This document shows positions 27,301-35,651 of a stretch of DNA of 64,000 nucleotides, one piece after another. A program made the position numbers and the translations under genes. Under the pieces are notes generated by a model, which was given only the letters and a program-made list of their open reading frames with translations, ran no database searches and had not been told where the DNA came from. The number at the start of each line of letters is the position of its first letter. Positions within the stretch are counted from its first letter, which is position 1. This stretch comes from Bacillota bacterium (GTDB lineage: Bacteria > Bacillota > Limnochordia > DTU087). The stretch spans positions 1 to 64,000 of the forward strand of contig JAAZMR010000101.1 in the NCBI GenBank assembly GCA_012798695.1, given 5' to 3'.

Positions 27301-30217
27301 CCTCTAGTTCTGCACTGAGGCCATCGATCCATTCTCGCAGTGACCTGATCCGCTCTTGCCGCAACCTCTCCAGCTCTTCTTTGATGCGACTCAATTCCGT
27401 AAAACCACTGGTCAAACGCTGGGTCTCCATTTCCTCAATGGATAGCAGTACTCCATCTAGATGAGAGCGAGTATCATCACTCAAGACGTGATCAATAGTT
27501 GCTTGTTCAAGCTCTCGTCTTATCTCCATAGTTCTATCTTTAAGGACTATTTGGGTCTCGGACAATTTCTGGCGATACTGTCCAGCCAGTGAGTCCACAT
27601 CCGGCATGCCGCAGCGTTCCATTTCGCCGAGGATCAGGTTGGCTGCTAAGAAATCATTATTCTCCATGTGCAGTCCAAATGCATCCTCAAGAGTCCTACC
27701 TGCTCGTACGACATCAATAAAGGGTTCCCTTGGCTGAAATTCGCCGTCTAGATCAAGGGGCCGCCCCTCAGGATCTACAGGCGGCAAGCTCAGTCGCCAA
27801 AGAGGACGCCCCAGCTTCACCTGCCAATGATGCAGAGCATCTGTACTCACAGCGTTCAGAGGTGTTTCTCCGCCCAGAGTCTGGCAAGCAAAGTCTTTCA
27901 GCATATTGTGAGCTGCCATGCAAATGGCCATCTCCCGCTCCAGTTGGGAAGTGGATTCTCCATTTATCCCTTGGCCAAGAGCTTTTAGTTCATGATCCAG
28001 TTCTGGCCAATACAGAAAGAACCGTTCCCGAAACTCCCTAGAACGCTCCACCTGCCAATCGTAGTTTTCTGAAGCAAAGCCATGCTTGGCCGCATGTACC
28101 CAATCCTCAAGTTCCCTCTTTAAACCCTCAAGCTTACGAACGAGCTGTTCTAGAGCCTTACTGTGTATCGCAGGGACCCTCGGTCCACTGTGAGCCAAGG
28201 ACTGGTTAGTATCATGAATCAAGCTCTCCATTGACTGCCTGTCTCGCAGTGGCCCATTGAGCACTTCCTCTACCTTAGGAATATCTTTCTGTGAACTAAC
28301 ACTCCCTCTCACCAGGTGCAGGGCATCAGCTAAAGGCCCGTTGTCACTGGCCAAGTGACCCAACACACGAGTAGTATGAGGATACATCAGACGGGCTGCA
28401 GATGCATCCGACATCCACTTATCTACGGCCTCTCCAGCCCTCTCTGCATCTTGAAGAAACGCTTCTCTCCCAGCCTCAGTCATGGTACCCAAATTGAGAG
28501 GCTCTCCCTGATGGGCAAACTCAAAAATCGTATCCGAAAGATGCTTTAAGGGATCTCCGCTCTTGAGATAATTCGAAGCATCTTTTATCCAATCATAGGC
28601 AGCAGTCTCGGGGGCCAAGACAGCTGGGCGTAAAGCTGCAGCCAAAGCTGCAAAAACCGCAGCCCGAGGACTGATATCGGCTGATACCATGATCTCTTGA
28701 AGAGGCTTAGAATGAGGCATACCTACCTCTTCATACCAGGCTATCTTCGCATCACCCCGAGTCCAATCCGCGGTAGAGCCTAGCACCAAAGCCAGCAGAC
28801 TCCAATCAGGCAGCATACCCCGAAGTGGCCCCTGCTCTTTGACTAGCCAATATGCTGTGGCGAAATCTCCCTGGGCGACAACCTGCCAAATCGTATTGGA
28901 AGCAGCATTGGGTGAGTCTTGATCTGCCAATGCTGTATCCGGTGAGGGGATCTTCGCTTCTCTGTCAATAGAATCGGCAAGGCCATCGTCTCTGGGAGGG
29001 CTAGCCGTAGGATGATCTACTGGCGTCTTTGTCTGGATAGAACTGCTCTTTTTGGTATCTTTCCTATATGATTCAGAACGACTATCTCTATCAGCTGGTA
29101 GTGGGCTCTCTGCTGGTGGAACCTGCTCTCTTGCTTCAGTATGAGTCTTGGCGTCGGGCTGTTTTGGTATTGATTGCTGTGGCTTATCCATAGAGGGTTT
29201 AGGATCAGATGCCAAAGGCACCTCAGTCTGATCAGATACGGAAGGTTCTTTCTCGTGCTCTTCTTCTTTGGATAACATACTAGTGTTACTTTCCTTAAAG
29301 AAAGCACCCACAGCAGTTGCCTTTGAAACAATCTCCTGGTTGAGGTGATTCATCTGAGCATCGATTTTTCTTCTTTCTGTCATGTTCGAGGGTGCTTGCA
29401 TCTTGAGAACGCTTGCTTCACTACACAGATCATCCAAATCTGATAGCAAAGCAGCAATAGTCATCAAGTCCGCAGCTGCCAAGTGCCTGTAGGTTTCCAT
29501 CTGCATAGGAATCAAGTTTAGTACTTCCTGGAATCGAAGCTCATCTTCGAATTTGGGACTGAGGACACCAGAGATGGCCACCAGAGCTTTGCCTTTCTCG
29601 AAATACTTGTCCTTATGGCTGGCCCAAGCCCGTGTGAGACGTTCCAGTTCCTTATCCATTTTGCCGATATCGACTGTGATGTAGTCTTGCTCAAGCAGCT
29701 CCACTGCCCTATTGACTAGTTGCACTGGACCCAGATCTGGCTCCTGAACCGCAGCAGGGACATCCATGGTTGGTTCTGATTGTGCATTCACTTTGTCCCT
29801 TAGCGCTGGAGGTCCGGGGAACTCAGCTAACCGATCACCATATTCTTCGATCAGCTGAAACCCAATACCCCTCTTAAACTCATCGGGATTTACCACTAGA
29901 GCAAAGGCCAAACCCTGGAGCCCATGAGTTTCTAGCAGTTCATCTCTGGACTCCTCTATTTCTGTCATAGTCTTGTTGCGTATGTCTTCCGCTGCCTGCG
30001 CATGCCTGCTCTCCTCTAAAAACCTGGACACCTCAATACCGGCTTCACGATGGTTCCAATACTTTACCAGGATAGCTCTCATCCGAGTGGAAGACAGTTC
30101 CTGATGCTCATCTGGCCCTCCACGAAATGCTTTTCTAAGCAGCTCAAGTATTTCTAGCACTTCATCGTCATCGAGAGTTTCCACATACCACTTGGTAAAC
30201 TGGCGAAAGGTGTTCAA
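24329..30217 (-). CDS. Giant (1962 aa) multidomain P-loop NTPase, STAND/AAA-like, candidate defence sensor
   Basis: No named family was recognised. Residues 1-310 are helical. Residues about 320-430 are a low-complexity linker rich in Pro, Ser, Asp and Lys. Residues 430-1130 form long helical, TPR- or coiled-coil-like stretches with many Glu/Arg. About 1140-1240 is an alpha/beta domain (HAVVIYGRPSAESM, ASPIILFMGRMPL). The ATPase core follows: IVYGGRQFGKSALLRM (Walker A, about 1278-1285), RIIVLLDEADNFL (Walker B, about 1366-1374), a sensor-like VILSGLHGV, and NYHPALIQGFC typical of STAND-type lids. A second module (about 1700-1850) keeps the lid-like TGGWPWLIQKL but shows no Walker A, and a winged-helix-like end closes the protein. 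The start is TTG at 30217 behind GGGAGGGG. It overlaps the HEPN gene by 8 nt. Sensor-plus-effector defence is the favoured reading. Confidence 0.78.
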   Translation of the reverse strand: MNTFRQFTKWYVETLDDDEVLEILELLRKAFRGGPDEHQELSSTRMRAILVKYWNHREAGIEVSRFLEESRHAQAAEDIRNKTMTEIEESRDELLETHGLQGLAFALVVNPDEFKRGIGFQLIEEYGDRLAEFPGPPALRDKVNAQSEPTMDVPAAVQEPDLGPVQLVNRAVELLEQDYITVDIGKMDKELERLTRAWASHKDKYFEKGKALVAISGVLSPKFEDELRFQEVLNLIPMQMETYRHLAAADLMTIAALLSDLDDLCSEASVLKMQAPSNMTERRKIDAQMNHLNQEIVSKATAVGAFFKESNTSMLSKEEEHEKEPSVSDQTEVPLASDPKPSMDKPQQSIPKQPDAKTHTEAREQVPPAESPLPADRDSRSESYRKDTKKSSSIQTKTPVDHPTASPPRDDGLADSIDREAKIPSPDTALADQDSPNAASNTIWQVVAQGDFATAYWLVKEQGPLRGMLPDWSLLALVLGSTADWTRGDAKIAWYEEVGMPHSKPLQEIMVSADISPRAAVFAALAAALRPAVLAPETAAYDWIKDASNYLKSGDPLKHLSDTIFEFAHQGEPLNLGTMTEAGREAFLQDAERAGEAVDKWMSDASAARLMYPHTTRVLGHLASDNGPLADALHLVRGSVSSQKDIPKVEEVLNGPLRDRQSMESLIHDTNQSLAHSGPRVPAIHSKALEQLVRKLEGLKRELEDWVHAAKHGFASENYDWQVERSREFRERFFLYWPELDHELKALGQGINGESTSQLEREMAICMAAHNMLKDFACQTLGGETPLNAVSTDALHHWQVKLGRPLWRLSLPPVDPEGRPLDLDGEFQPREPFIDVVRAGRTLEDAFGLHMENNDFLAANLILGEMERCGMPDVDSLAGQYRQKLSETQIVLKDRTMEIRRELEQATIDHVLSDDTRSHLDGVLLSIEEMETQRLTSGFTELSRIKEELERLRQERIRSLREWIDGLSAELEAEDNDGLTDITTAAKYVSLAHQALDRGDIPLADEYLHYGEQAQAGVEVELEGQHKQITAPMEFTRVLERINQALETGNNPRALANQLAQGQSVAGLNMRAVPGARYREIRDGLQAWFQLKRTGGSGNKDRAVRAMLTYMGFQEPEIRLVDQTVSVPRSYYYQARMSAGNLSPLADFGSARNGLYHAVVIYGRPSAESMGLALQHYDVISASPIILFMGRMPLRQREEWSEYCRNHSITALLIDELLAHFLATQRESRLPAAVSCGVAWGYAVPYQASGVIPPEIFKGRHILVHDLADTNGRLIVYGGRQFGKSALLRMVERQYHNPARNFYVLYDDIRQIGHPENMLHPSSVWPRLRSWLISIDLLPTRVSEEPETLAREIIEAMNKEEHRTWRIIVLLDEADNFLTEDSKSDFPELGRLKSVMDQTDMRFKVILSGLHGVQRFYSHENHPFAQLRQPIVIGPLEPRAAQQLVIEPMSALGFDFSGPEQMTAVLRILCYTNYHPALIQGFCQELVKLVRLRNDSPPYKVTLSHVEAVYRRPEVRRQMQERFEWTLDLDNRYTAIVYSMILDQLQDYDGYRREYFAHEILQLLREFWPKRFDTMEAQEAKTLVDELIGLGVLVRRANGKYRLRNGNVVRALGSYDEILDRALKLDERLSEPAKTGRQLRFSLDVEKGIRSPLTVEQISNLSQARSGVALIFGSEALGINLVHDSLNAAAQAQAATHIRMVYEKTPPEYVTSEQMLHYLRGKIHNKRAGRHLLHWSIDDLANDERLVQSVDEAISMLSRLQGRGRSIRLVVTLGPKAMCTWFMHSSQSRLEVESRADMLIEIGRWDSYMIERFYQDFDVKAPTRDILKVTGGWPWLIQKLNLMAGEIRGEWDADTLRKATDQLQYMLEQNQDSLRDEFRGVLGVSEFPTTNAILRLVKQWEGLTCDELVYAASQQDKHALGAWPRERITGVVEMLVRLGLLEVTSNVLTVEPVSAGAVVGHA

Positions 30218-30295
30218 GTCTGCCCCTCCCTTCTCGGAAGACTCTGCCTTTATCTATCTCTTCTTCGTTATTGGAGGGAATCCTCTACTACTGAC

Positions 30296-30307
30296 CGCCT
30301 ATAGGCG
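30296..30307. promoter_or_regulatory. 12-bp palindrome in the divergent NTPase/ggt spacer
   Basis: CGCCTATAGGCG is a perfect palindrome 79 bp upstream of the giant NTPase start and 120 bp from the gamma-glutamyltransferase start. It could be an operator for either gene; no regulator is encoded nearby. Confidence 0.35.
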
Positions 30308-30426
30308 CATGCCTGTTCTGTGTCAGCCAGATCAACAGACATAAGCAGGAAGATTATGTCTCATCTAGTACATAGACAGTGGGAAAATAATATAGTGACG
30401 GGATCGAAATAAGGAGGCATCTGATT

Positions 30427-32040
30427 TTGACATTCAACTACTTTCAACCCTTCCCCTCAAGGCGGAGTCCAGTGATGGGAAGAAACGGGGCGGTATCCAC
30501 CAGCCATCCCTTAGCTGCCCAAATAGGTATTCAGGTCCTTGCGGAAGGGGGTAATGCTGTTGATGCAGCAGTAGCTGTAGCTGCTGCCTTGACTGTACTG
30601 GAGCCCACATCCAATGGATTGGGAAGTGATGCATTCGCCATCATTTGGGATGGAGACAAACTGCATGGCTTGAACGCCTCTGGTCGTTCTCCCCAGGAGC
30701 TCACTTTGGAGGAATTGCGGAAGCAAGCGGAAGTGCATAATGGCAAGCCAAGAGTGCCAATAACAGGTTGGCTGCCGGTCACTACCCCTGGGGCTGTATC
30801 TGCCTGGACAGCTCTCGTCGACCGTTTCGGCTCGATGCCCTTATCTCGGCTAGTTGAGCCCGCAGCGAAGTATGCAGAAACAGGACATCCCGTACCCCCA
30901 GTAATTGCCCATTATTGGACATTCTCGGAGAAACGGTATGCCAACCGAGAAGAATTTCGCTCTGTTTTCCTGCCACAAGGGCGAGCAGTTCGAGCCGGCG
31001 AGATTTTCTCTTGTCCTGAGCAAGCCCAAACTCTGAGGCTCATCGGGGAGTCCAATGGTGAGGCCTTCTATCAAGGTGAACTAGCTGATGCTATCGTCAA
31101 GTATGCATCAGAAACCGGTGGTTATCTGACCAAAGCCGACTTAGCTGAGCACCAACCAGAATGGGTAAAGCCCATCTCGACCAATTACCGAGGATATGAT
31201 GTCTGGGAGATTCCCCCAAACGGCCAAGGAATCACCGCCTTGATCGCCCTCAACATCATCGAGGAGTTTGAGATGGATAAGTATCCCCAACTATCTAGTC
31301 GCCGATTGCACCTAATCATCGAGGCTCTAAAACTGGCTTTTGCGGATGCCCATCGATATGTCGCAGATCCACGGCTTGCCAATGTGCCCACTGAAGGCTT
31401 GTTAAGCAAGGCATATGCTAGAGACAGGCGCAACCTCATTGATCCAAAGCGAGCCATGCCATCTGTAAGGCCCGGTGATCCATTGGGAGATACGGTTTAT
31501 CTATGTACAGCGGACAAAGAGGGTCGCATGGTCTCTTTCATCCAGTCCAATTACATGGGATTTGGCTCTGGCATCGTAGTCCCCGGCACCGGGATCACCC
31601 TGCAAAATAGAGGGTGTGGATTTAGTCTCGAGGAAGGCCATCCAAACCTATACTCACCTGGTAAACGACCTTACCATACCATCATCCCCAGCTTTATCAC
31701 TAGGGACGGAGTACCACTAGCTGCCTATGGAGTGATGGGAGGAGACATGCAACCTCAGGGGCACATGCAGGTGGTCAGCGGCATCGCAGATTACCAGCTG
31801 AATCCCCAGGCTGCCATAGATGCTCCCCGCGTAAGAGTACTGGATGATGGTGGTGTTGCGATTGAAACCACCATTAGCCCTGAAGTTGTACGGGAGCTAG
31901 CCGAACTAGGTCATGATGTCCGCATAGATGCAGAAATGGCCGGGTTTGGTGGCGGCCAGATGATCTGGCGAGATCCCGAGACTGAAGTTTACATCGCTGG
32001 CTCAGAACCACGTAAGGATGGGCTAGCATTGGCCTTATAG
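30427..32040 (+). CDS. Gamma-glutamyltransferase family protein, cytoplasmic (YwrD-like)
   Basis: A 537-residue N-terminal-nucleophile hydrolase of the gamma-glutamyltranspeptidase family, which cleaves gamma-glutamyl bonds of glutathione and related peptides or, in some members, acylates. Visible motifs: STSHPLAAQIGIQVLAEGGNAVDAAVA and SNGLGSDAFAI in the large subunit; autoprocessing before Thr356 in LGDTVYLC; then SNYMGFGSGIVVPGTGITLQNRG and GVMGGDMQPQGH in the small subunit. There is no signal peptide, so unlike secreted Ggt it should act inside the cell, as Bacillus YwrD does. The TTG start is fixed by AAGGAGG 9 nt upstream. It converges on an oligopeptide transporter operon, which suggests import followed by intracellular breakdown of a gamma-glutamyl or acylated compound. 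Confidence 0.92.
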   Translation: MTFNYFQPFPSRRSPVMGRNGAVSTSHPLAAQIGIQVLAEGGNAVDAAVAVAAALTVLEPTSNGLGSDAFAIIWDGDKLHGLNASGRSPQELTLEELRKQAEVHNGKPRVPITGWLPVTTPGAVSAWTALVDRFGSMPLSRLVEPAAKYAETGHPVPPVIAHYWTFSEKRYANREEFRSVFLPQGRAVRAGEIFSCPEQAQTLRLIGESNGEAFYQGELADAIVKYASETGGYLTKADLAEHQPEWVKPISTNYRGYDVWEIPPNGQGITALIALNIIEEFEMDKYPQLSSRRLHLIIEALKLAFADAHRYVADPRLANVPTEGLLSKAYARDRRNLIDPKRAMPSVRPGDPLGDTVYLCTADKEGRMVSFIQSNYMGFGSGIVVPGTGITLQNRGCGFSLEEGHPNLYSPGKRPYHTIIPSFITRDGVPLAAYGVMGGDMQPQGHMQVVSGIADYQLNPQAAIDAPRVRVLDDGGVAIETTISPEVVRELAELGHDVRIDAEMAGFGGGQMIWRDPETEVYIAGSEPRKDGLALAL

Positions 32041-32070
32041 GCTTGCTGACTGCAGACGTATACTATAGAA

Positions 32071-32102
32071 CAAGACCGGGCAGTTAGTTTAACCCGGTCT
32101 TG
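32071..32102. terminator. Hairpin terminator between ggt-like gene and peptide transporter operon
   Basis: A perfect 10-bp stem (32071-32080 with 32093-32102) and 12-nt loop. The T runs on both sides are modest. It lies between two converging stops and probably serves both. Confidence 0.7.
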
Positions 32103-32137
32103 CTCGATCTTTCTTAGTTGCAGTTCAGATCCAGCTC

Positions 32138-33661
32138 TTACTTGACATCGACTGGATACAATTCCCAGTCAGCAGTAGGACTCATTTCCAGACCCTCTAT
32201 GTTGGAACGCATGGCGATGACATTTACCTGATGCCAAAGAGGTATCCAAGCTACATCCTTAACCAGGTATTCATTGGCTGCATGCAGCAATTCAAGTCGC
32301 TGATCTTGGTCAGTGGTATTCATGGCCAGATCTATCAGCCTATCTGCTTCCGCATCCCGATAGAAAGTGCGGTTTGAGGAACCAGCATTGGAACTATGGA
32401 GATTAGGAAATACTAACCCGCCACCATCCTGAGTTAAATTAGACCAACCCAGAAGGAACATGTCCTGCTCACCACTGCGAGTCAGGTTCAAATAAGCTGC
32501 CCAGTCCAGTACCTTAATCTCTGCATCAATGCCGATTTTCTTCACTTGAGCTTGGAGAATCTGTGCATTCCTTACATAATCCTCTGAGGAATTGGTTGTC
32601 CAAAGTATTGTCTTAAAACCGTTGGGGAATCCTGCTTGTGCCAAGAGCGCTTTCCCCTGCTCCGGATCATAAGGATACGCGACCTCTTCTATTTCCGGCT
32701 TGTAGCCAAAGACTTGAGGCCCAATAATGCCTCCTGACTGAACCCCGAGCCCGTCCATTGATAAAATGATATCACTCGTATTGACAGCGTGAGCAATAGC
32801 TTGCCGCACCAGGAGATTCTTGAATGGCTCCTTGTCGAAATTGAAGCTTAGATAACGAATTGGGGTACCTGGGCTCTTGACGACCTTGATGTCTGGATTA
32901 AACTCCAGGCGAGGCAGTTGCTCAGGCGGAATGCTATCAATAAAATCGACCTCTCCGGTTTCCAACATAGCTACCCGGGTGGCAGCTTCCGGAATTACCC
33001 GAAAGACGATTTCATCAAGTTGGGCAGGACCGCCCCAATAGCCGTCAAAACGTTCCATGGTCAGTGAATCACCTGAGACCATATTCTTAAACTTGAACGG
33101 TCCGGTGCCTACGGGGTTCTTCATCAGGTTACCGTATTTTTTTACAGCCGCTGGGCTAATAATGGCTGAGTTGTCATGGGTCAGGTTGGCCAGAAACAGA
33201 CCATCAGGCATCTTCGTCTTGATTACAACAGTGTATTCATCTTGGACCTCAACCGACTCAACCGAAGCTAAGAGGCTAGCCCGCGGAGCAGCGACTTCCG
33301 GATCCACCAGGCGGTCAAAAGTAAACTTGACAGCATGGGCGTTGAAGTCAGTACCATCATGAAACTTCACTCCCTGACGCAGCTTGATCACCCACGTGGT
33401 ATCATCAGGAGTCTCATATGAAATGGCTAACCTCGGCTCAATCTCATTGGTTCTGGGGTTACGCACAAACAGCGTCTCATACATTTGTGCCATCGCCGCC
33501 GATGATGCTGAATCATTGGTTAGAATAGGCGATAGACCAGCGACTTCAGCTGCCTGGCCATAGGTCAAGACCTTTTTGGCCATGGCTCCACCACTAATTC
33601 CCATCACCATTAGGGCCAACACAGTAATCAGCACTACGGATTTCTTCACTCTCACCTGCAT
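32138..33661 (-). CDS. ABC transporter peptide-binding protein (SBP family 5, DppA/GsiB-like)
   Basis: A 507-residue extracytoplasmic solute-binding protein that delivers oligopeptides, or glutathione-like compounds, to the two permeases encoded upstream. The signal peptide is clear (MQVRVKKSVVLITVLALMV, cleavage near AMAKK). Family 5 signatures are the MYETLFVRNPRTNEIEPRLA segment, VIKLRQGVKFHDGTDFNAHAVKFTFDR, GTGPFKFKNMVSGDSL and VRQAIAHAVNT. The start has GAGGGG upstream. It is separated from the permease gene by 133 bp containing a hairpin, which may set its higher expression. No cognate ATPase genes are in the window, so the transporter must borrow one encoded elsewhere. Confidence 0.94.
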   Translation of the reverse strand: MQVRVKKSVVLITVLALMVMGISGGAMAKKVLTYGQAAEVAGLSPILTNDSASSAAMAQMYETLFVRNPRTNEIEPRLAISYETPDDTTWVIKLRQGVKFHDGTDFNAHAVKFTFDRLVDPEVAAPRASLLASVESVEVQDEYTVVIKTKMPDGLFLANLTHDNSAIISPAAVKKYGNLMKNPVGTGPFKFKNMVSGDSLTMERFDGYWGGPAQLDEIVFRVIPEAATRVAMLETGEVDFIDSIPPEQLPRLEFNPDIKVVKSPGTPIRYLSFNFDKEPFKNLLVRQAIAHAVNTSDIILSMDGLGVQSGGIIGPQVFGYKPEIEEVAYPYDPEQGKALLAQAGFPNGFKTILWTTNSSEDYVRNAQILQAQVKKIGIDAEIKVLDWAAYLNLTRSGEQDMFLLGWSNLTQDGGGLVFPNLHSSNAGSSNRTFYRDAEADRLIDLAMNTTDQDQRLELLHAANEYLVKDVAWIPLWHQVNVIAMRSNIEGLEMSPTADWELYPVDVK

Positions 33662-33701
33662 TCATCCCCTCTAGTCAATTTGCCTTACTCTATTGCAATA
33701 T

Positions 33702-33722
33702 GGCGAAGCACTTCGCCTTTTT
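33702..33722 (+). terminator. Compact hairpin with T run on the + strand, inside the peptide transporter operon
   Basis: GGCGAAG (33702-33708) and CTTCGCC (33711-33717) form a tight hairpin followed by TTTTT on the + strand. No + strand gene is upstream. For the minus-strand operon it lies between permease and binding-protein genes, where such hairpins often stabilise the downstream message. The directional call as a terminator is tentative. Confidence 0.4.
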
Positions 33723-33794
33723 GCCCACAGTTGTCCCAATAGACCAATCTCTTGATCAGATTTTTGTCCTTAGATCCAAGCCCCGGATTGTCTC

Positions 33795-34694
33795 CTAGAC
33801 ATCTTTCAGGTTCGGGTCCAGGGCATCCCGCAATCCGTCCCCCAGCAGGTTAAAGCCGAAGACAACTAGCATAATAGCCAATCCGGGGACAGTCGCAATA
33901 TGAGGGGCATTATAAAGGAAAGAACGACCCTCGGAAATCATGGCTCCCCACTCGGGTATAGGAGGTTGGGCACCTAGCCCCAAGAAACTCAAAGCCGCAG
34001 CAGACATAATGGATGAAGCTATGCGCATGGTTGCATAGACTATTACAGGGGCCAGGCAGTTGGGTAGGATATGTTTCAGAAGAATTCTATGATCGCGGCA
34101 GCCGATAGCTTGGCTGGCCACGATGTATTCTTCACCTCTAACCGCCAAGACTTGTCCCCGCACGATGCGGGCAAAAGTCGGTATGGACCAGATGCCAATC
34201 GCGATGATTACATTATTCATGCCCGGTCCTAGTGCTGCTACAATAGCGATGGCCAAGAGTACACCGGGGAAAGCCAGCATTATGTCGACTAATCGCATGA
34301 TCAGGTTATCCAGCCGCTGATAGTAGCCGGCCAGCAGCCCCAAAGTCACTCCCAAGATAAGTCCCAAGCCCACCGAAGACAATCCGACAGTAAGCGAAAT
34401 ACGCGATCCATAAAGAAGCCGGCTCAGCATATCTCTACCAAAACTATCTGTACCCAAGGGATATCCCTTAGTACCAATTGGTTTGAAACGCATCATTAGA
34501 TTCTGTTCATACGGATCATGAGGTGCTAACCAATCAGCAAAGATGGAAGTTAGGATTAAAAGTATGAGTACACCCAATCCGAACATAGCAGCTTTGTCTC
34601 GCTTGAGACGGTGCCAAGCACGACGCCACTGAGAATACCCAGATTGGCTTTGCAATACAATATTATCTTGCTGTACTGAATGCTCTATAGACAA
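33795..34694 (-). CDS. Peptide ABC transporter permease (DppC/GsiD-like)
   Basis: A 299-residue inner-membrane permease of the oligopeptide/nickel class. It has an N-terminal cytoplasmic arm, a first helix (MFGLGVLILLILTSIFADW) followed by APHDPYEQNL, and the core EAA-type loop ending GAQPPIPEWGAMISEGRSFL, which is diagnostic of DppC-like subunits. The segment GTDSFGRDMLSRLLYGSR is also characteristic. The start is TTG at 34694 with GGGAGG about 10 nt upstream. It partners the DppB-like protein encoded 15 bp upstream. Confidence 0.95.
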   Translation of the reverse strand: MSIEHSVQQDNIVLQSQSGYSQWRRAWHRLKRDKAAMFGLGVLILLILTSIFADWLAPHDPYEQNLMMRFKPIGTKGYPLGTDSFGRDMLSRLLYGSRISLTVGLSSVGLGLILGVTLGLLAGYYQRLDNLIMRLVDIMLAFPGVLLAIAIVAALGPGMNNVIIAIGIWSIPTFARIVRGQVLAVRGEEYIVASQAIGCRDHRILLKHILPNCLAPVIVYATMRIASSIMSAAALSFLGLGAQPPIPEWGAMISEGRSFLYNAPHIATVPGLAIMLVVFGFNLLGDGLRDALDPNLKDV

Positions 34695-34709
34695 TGCTGG
34701 CTAACCTCC

Positions 34710-35651
34710 CTAATAGTAGCGAATTCTCGGATCCAGTAGTGCATAAGCTATGTCGACTAACAGATTGACAAACACAAATGTTGTTGCCACAAGGAAGACA
34801 GCTCCTTGCACCACTGGAAAATCCCGTGAAGTAATAGCTCGTACCATCAGTCGCCCGACCCCATTAATGGCAAATACTGACTCTGTGATCACTGTACCAC
34901 CCAGCAAACCTCCGAAATTGAGGCCCATGACCGTACTGACTGGGATAAAGGCATTTCTGAGCACGTGTTTGCCAATGGTTACGAATTGACCCAAGCCCTT
35001 GGCTCTAGCAGTGCGTACATAATCTTCTTTCATGATTTCCAGCATCGATGATCTGGTAATCCGGGCGATCAAGGCAGAGGTCCCGATACCGAGTGTCACC
35101 GCCGGCAAAATCAGCTGCCTTATTCCCTCAACTGTCCACCATTGGCCGCTATAACCAGCGACTGGCAGCCAGCGTAAGCGTACTGCAAAAACCAGCATGA
35201 GCATCAGGCCTATCCAGAAACTGGGCAATGATATACCCAGTAATGCCACAATCATACTGAGGGAGTCAAACATTGAGCCCTTGTTCACTGCAGATATGAT
35301 GCCCGCAGTGAGCCCGAGCACTGTAGCCACGATCATCGATGCCACAGCTAGTGCTAATGTATTAGGAAACCGGGTCGCCAGCATCTCTCTGACGGGTTCT
35401 CCCGATTGAATTGATGTACCCAAATCCCCCTTCAGAATCCCTTTCATAAACCTCCAATACTGCACCCATACAGGGTCATCTAACCCCAGCTTGGCCCGCA
35501 GAGCAGCTATATCTGATGCACTGGCCATAGGCCCTGCCAGTATTTCTGCAGGGTCTCCGGGTGCAATATGCATTACCAAAAAGACTACAACTGAGATGCC
35601 AAGAAGAACCGGTATGAGCATCAATAACCGTCGTTGAATATAGGCTAACAT
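34710..35651 (-). CDS. Peptide ABC transporter permease (DppB/GsiC-like)
   Basis: A 313-residue permease, first gene of the peptide transporter operon. The N-terminal helix segment MLAYIQRRLLMLIPVLLGISVVVFLV is typical of DppB. Other family marks are HIAPGDPAEILAGP, SLPSFWIGLMLMLVFAVRLRWLPVAGY and the loop MLEIMKEDYVRTARAKGL, which contacts the ATPase. The terminal LLDPRIRYY is nearly invariant in this family. Ribosome binding site GAGGTGGG. No ATPase is encoded in the operon. Confidence 0.95.
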   Translation of the reverse strand: MLAYIQRRLLMLIPVLLGISVVVFLVMHIAPGDPAEILAGPMASASDIAALRAKLGLDDPVWVQYWRFMKGILKGDLGTSIQSGEPVREMLATRFPNTLALAVASMIVATVLGLTAGIISAVNKGSMFDSLSMIVALLGISLPSFWIGLMLMLVFAVRLRWLPVAGYSGQWWTVEGIRQLILPAVTLGIGTSALIARITRSSMLEIMKEDYVRTARAKGLGQFVTIGKHVLRNAFIPVSTVMGLNFGGLLGGTVITESVFAINGVGRLMVRAITSRDFPVVQGAVFLVATTFVFVNLLVDIAYALLDPRIRYY

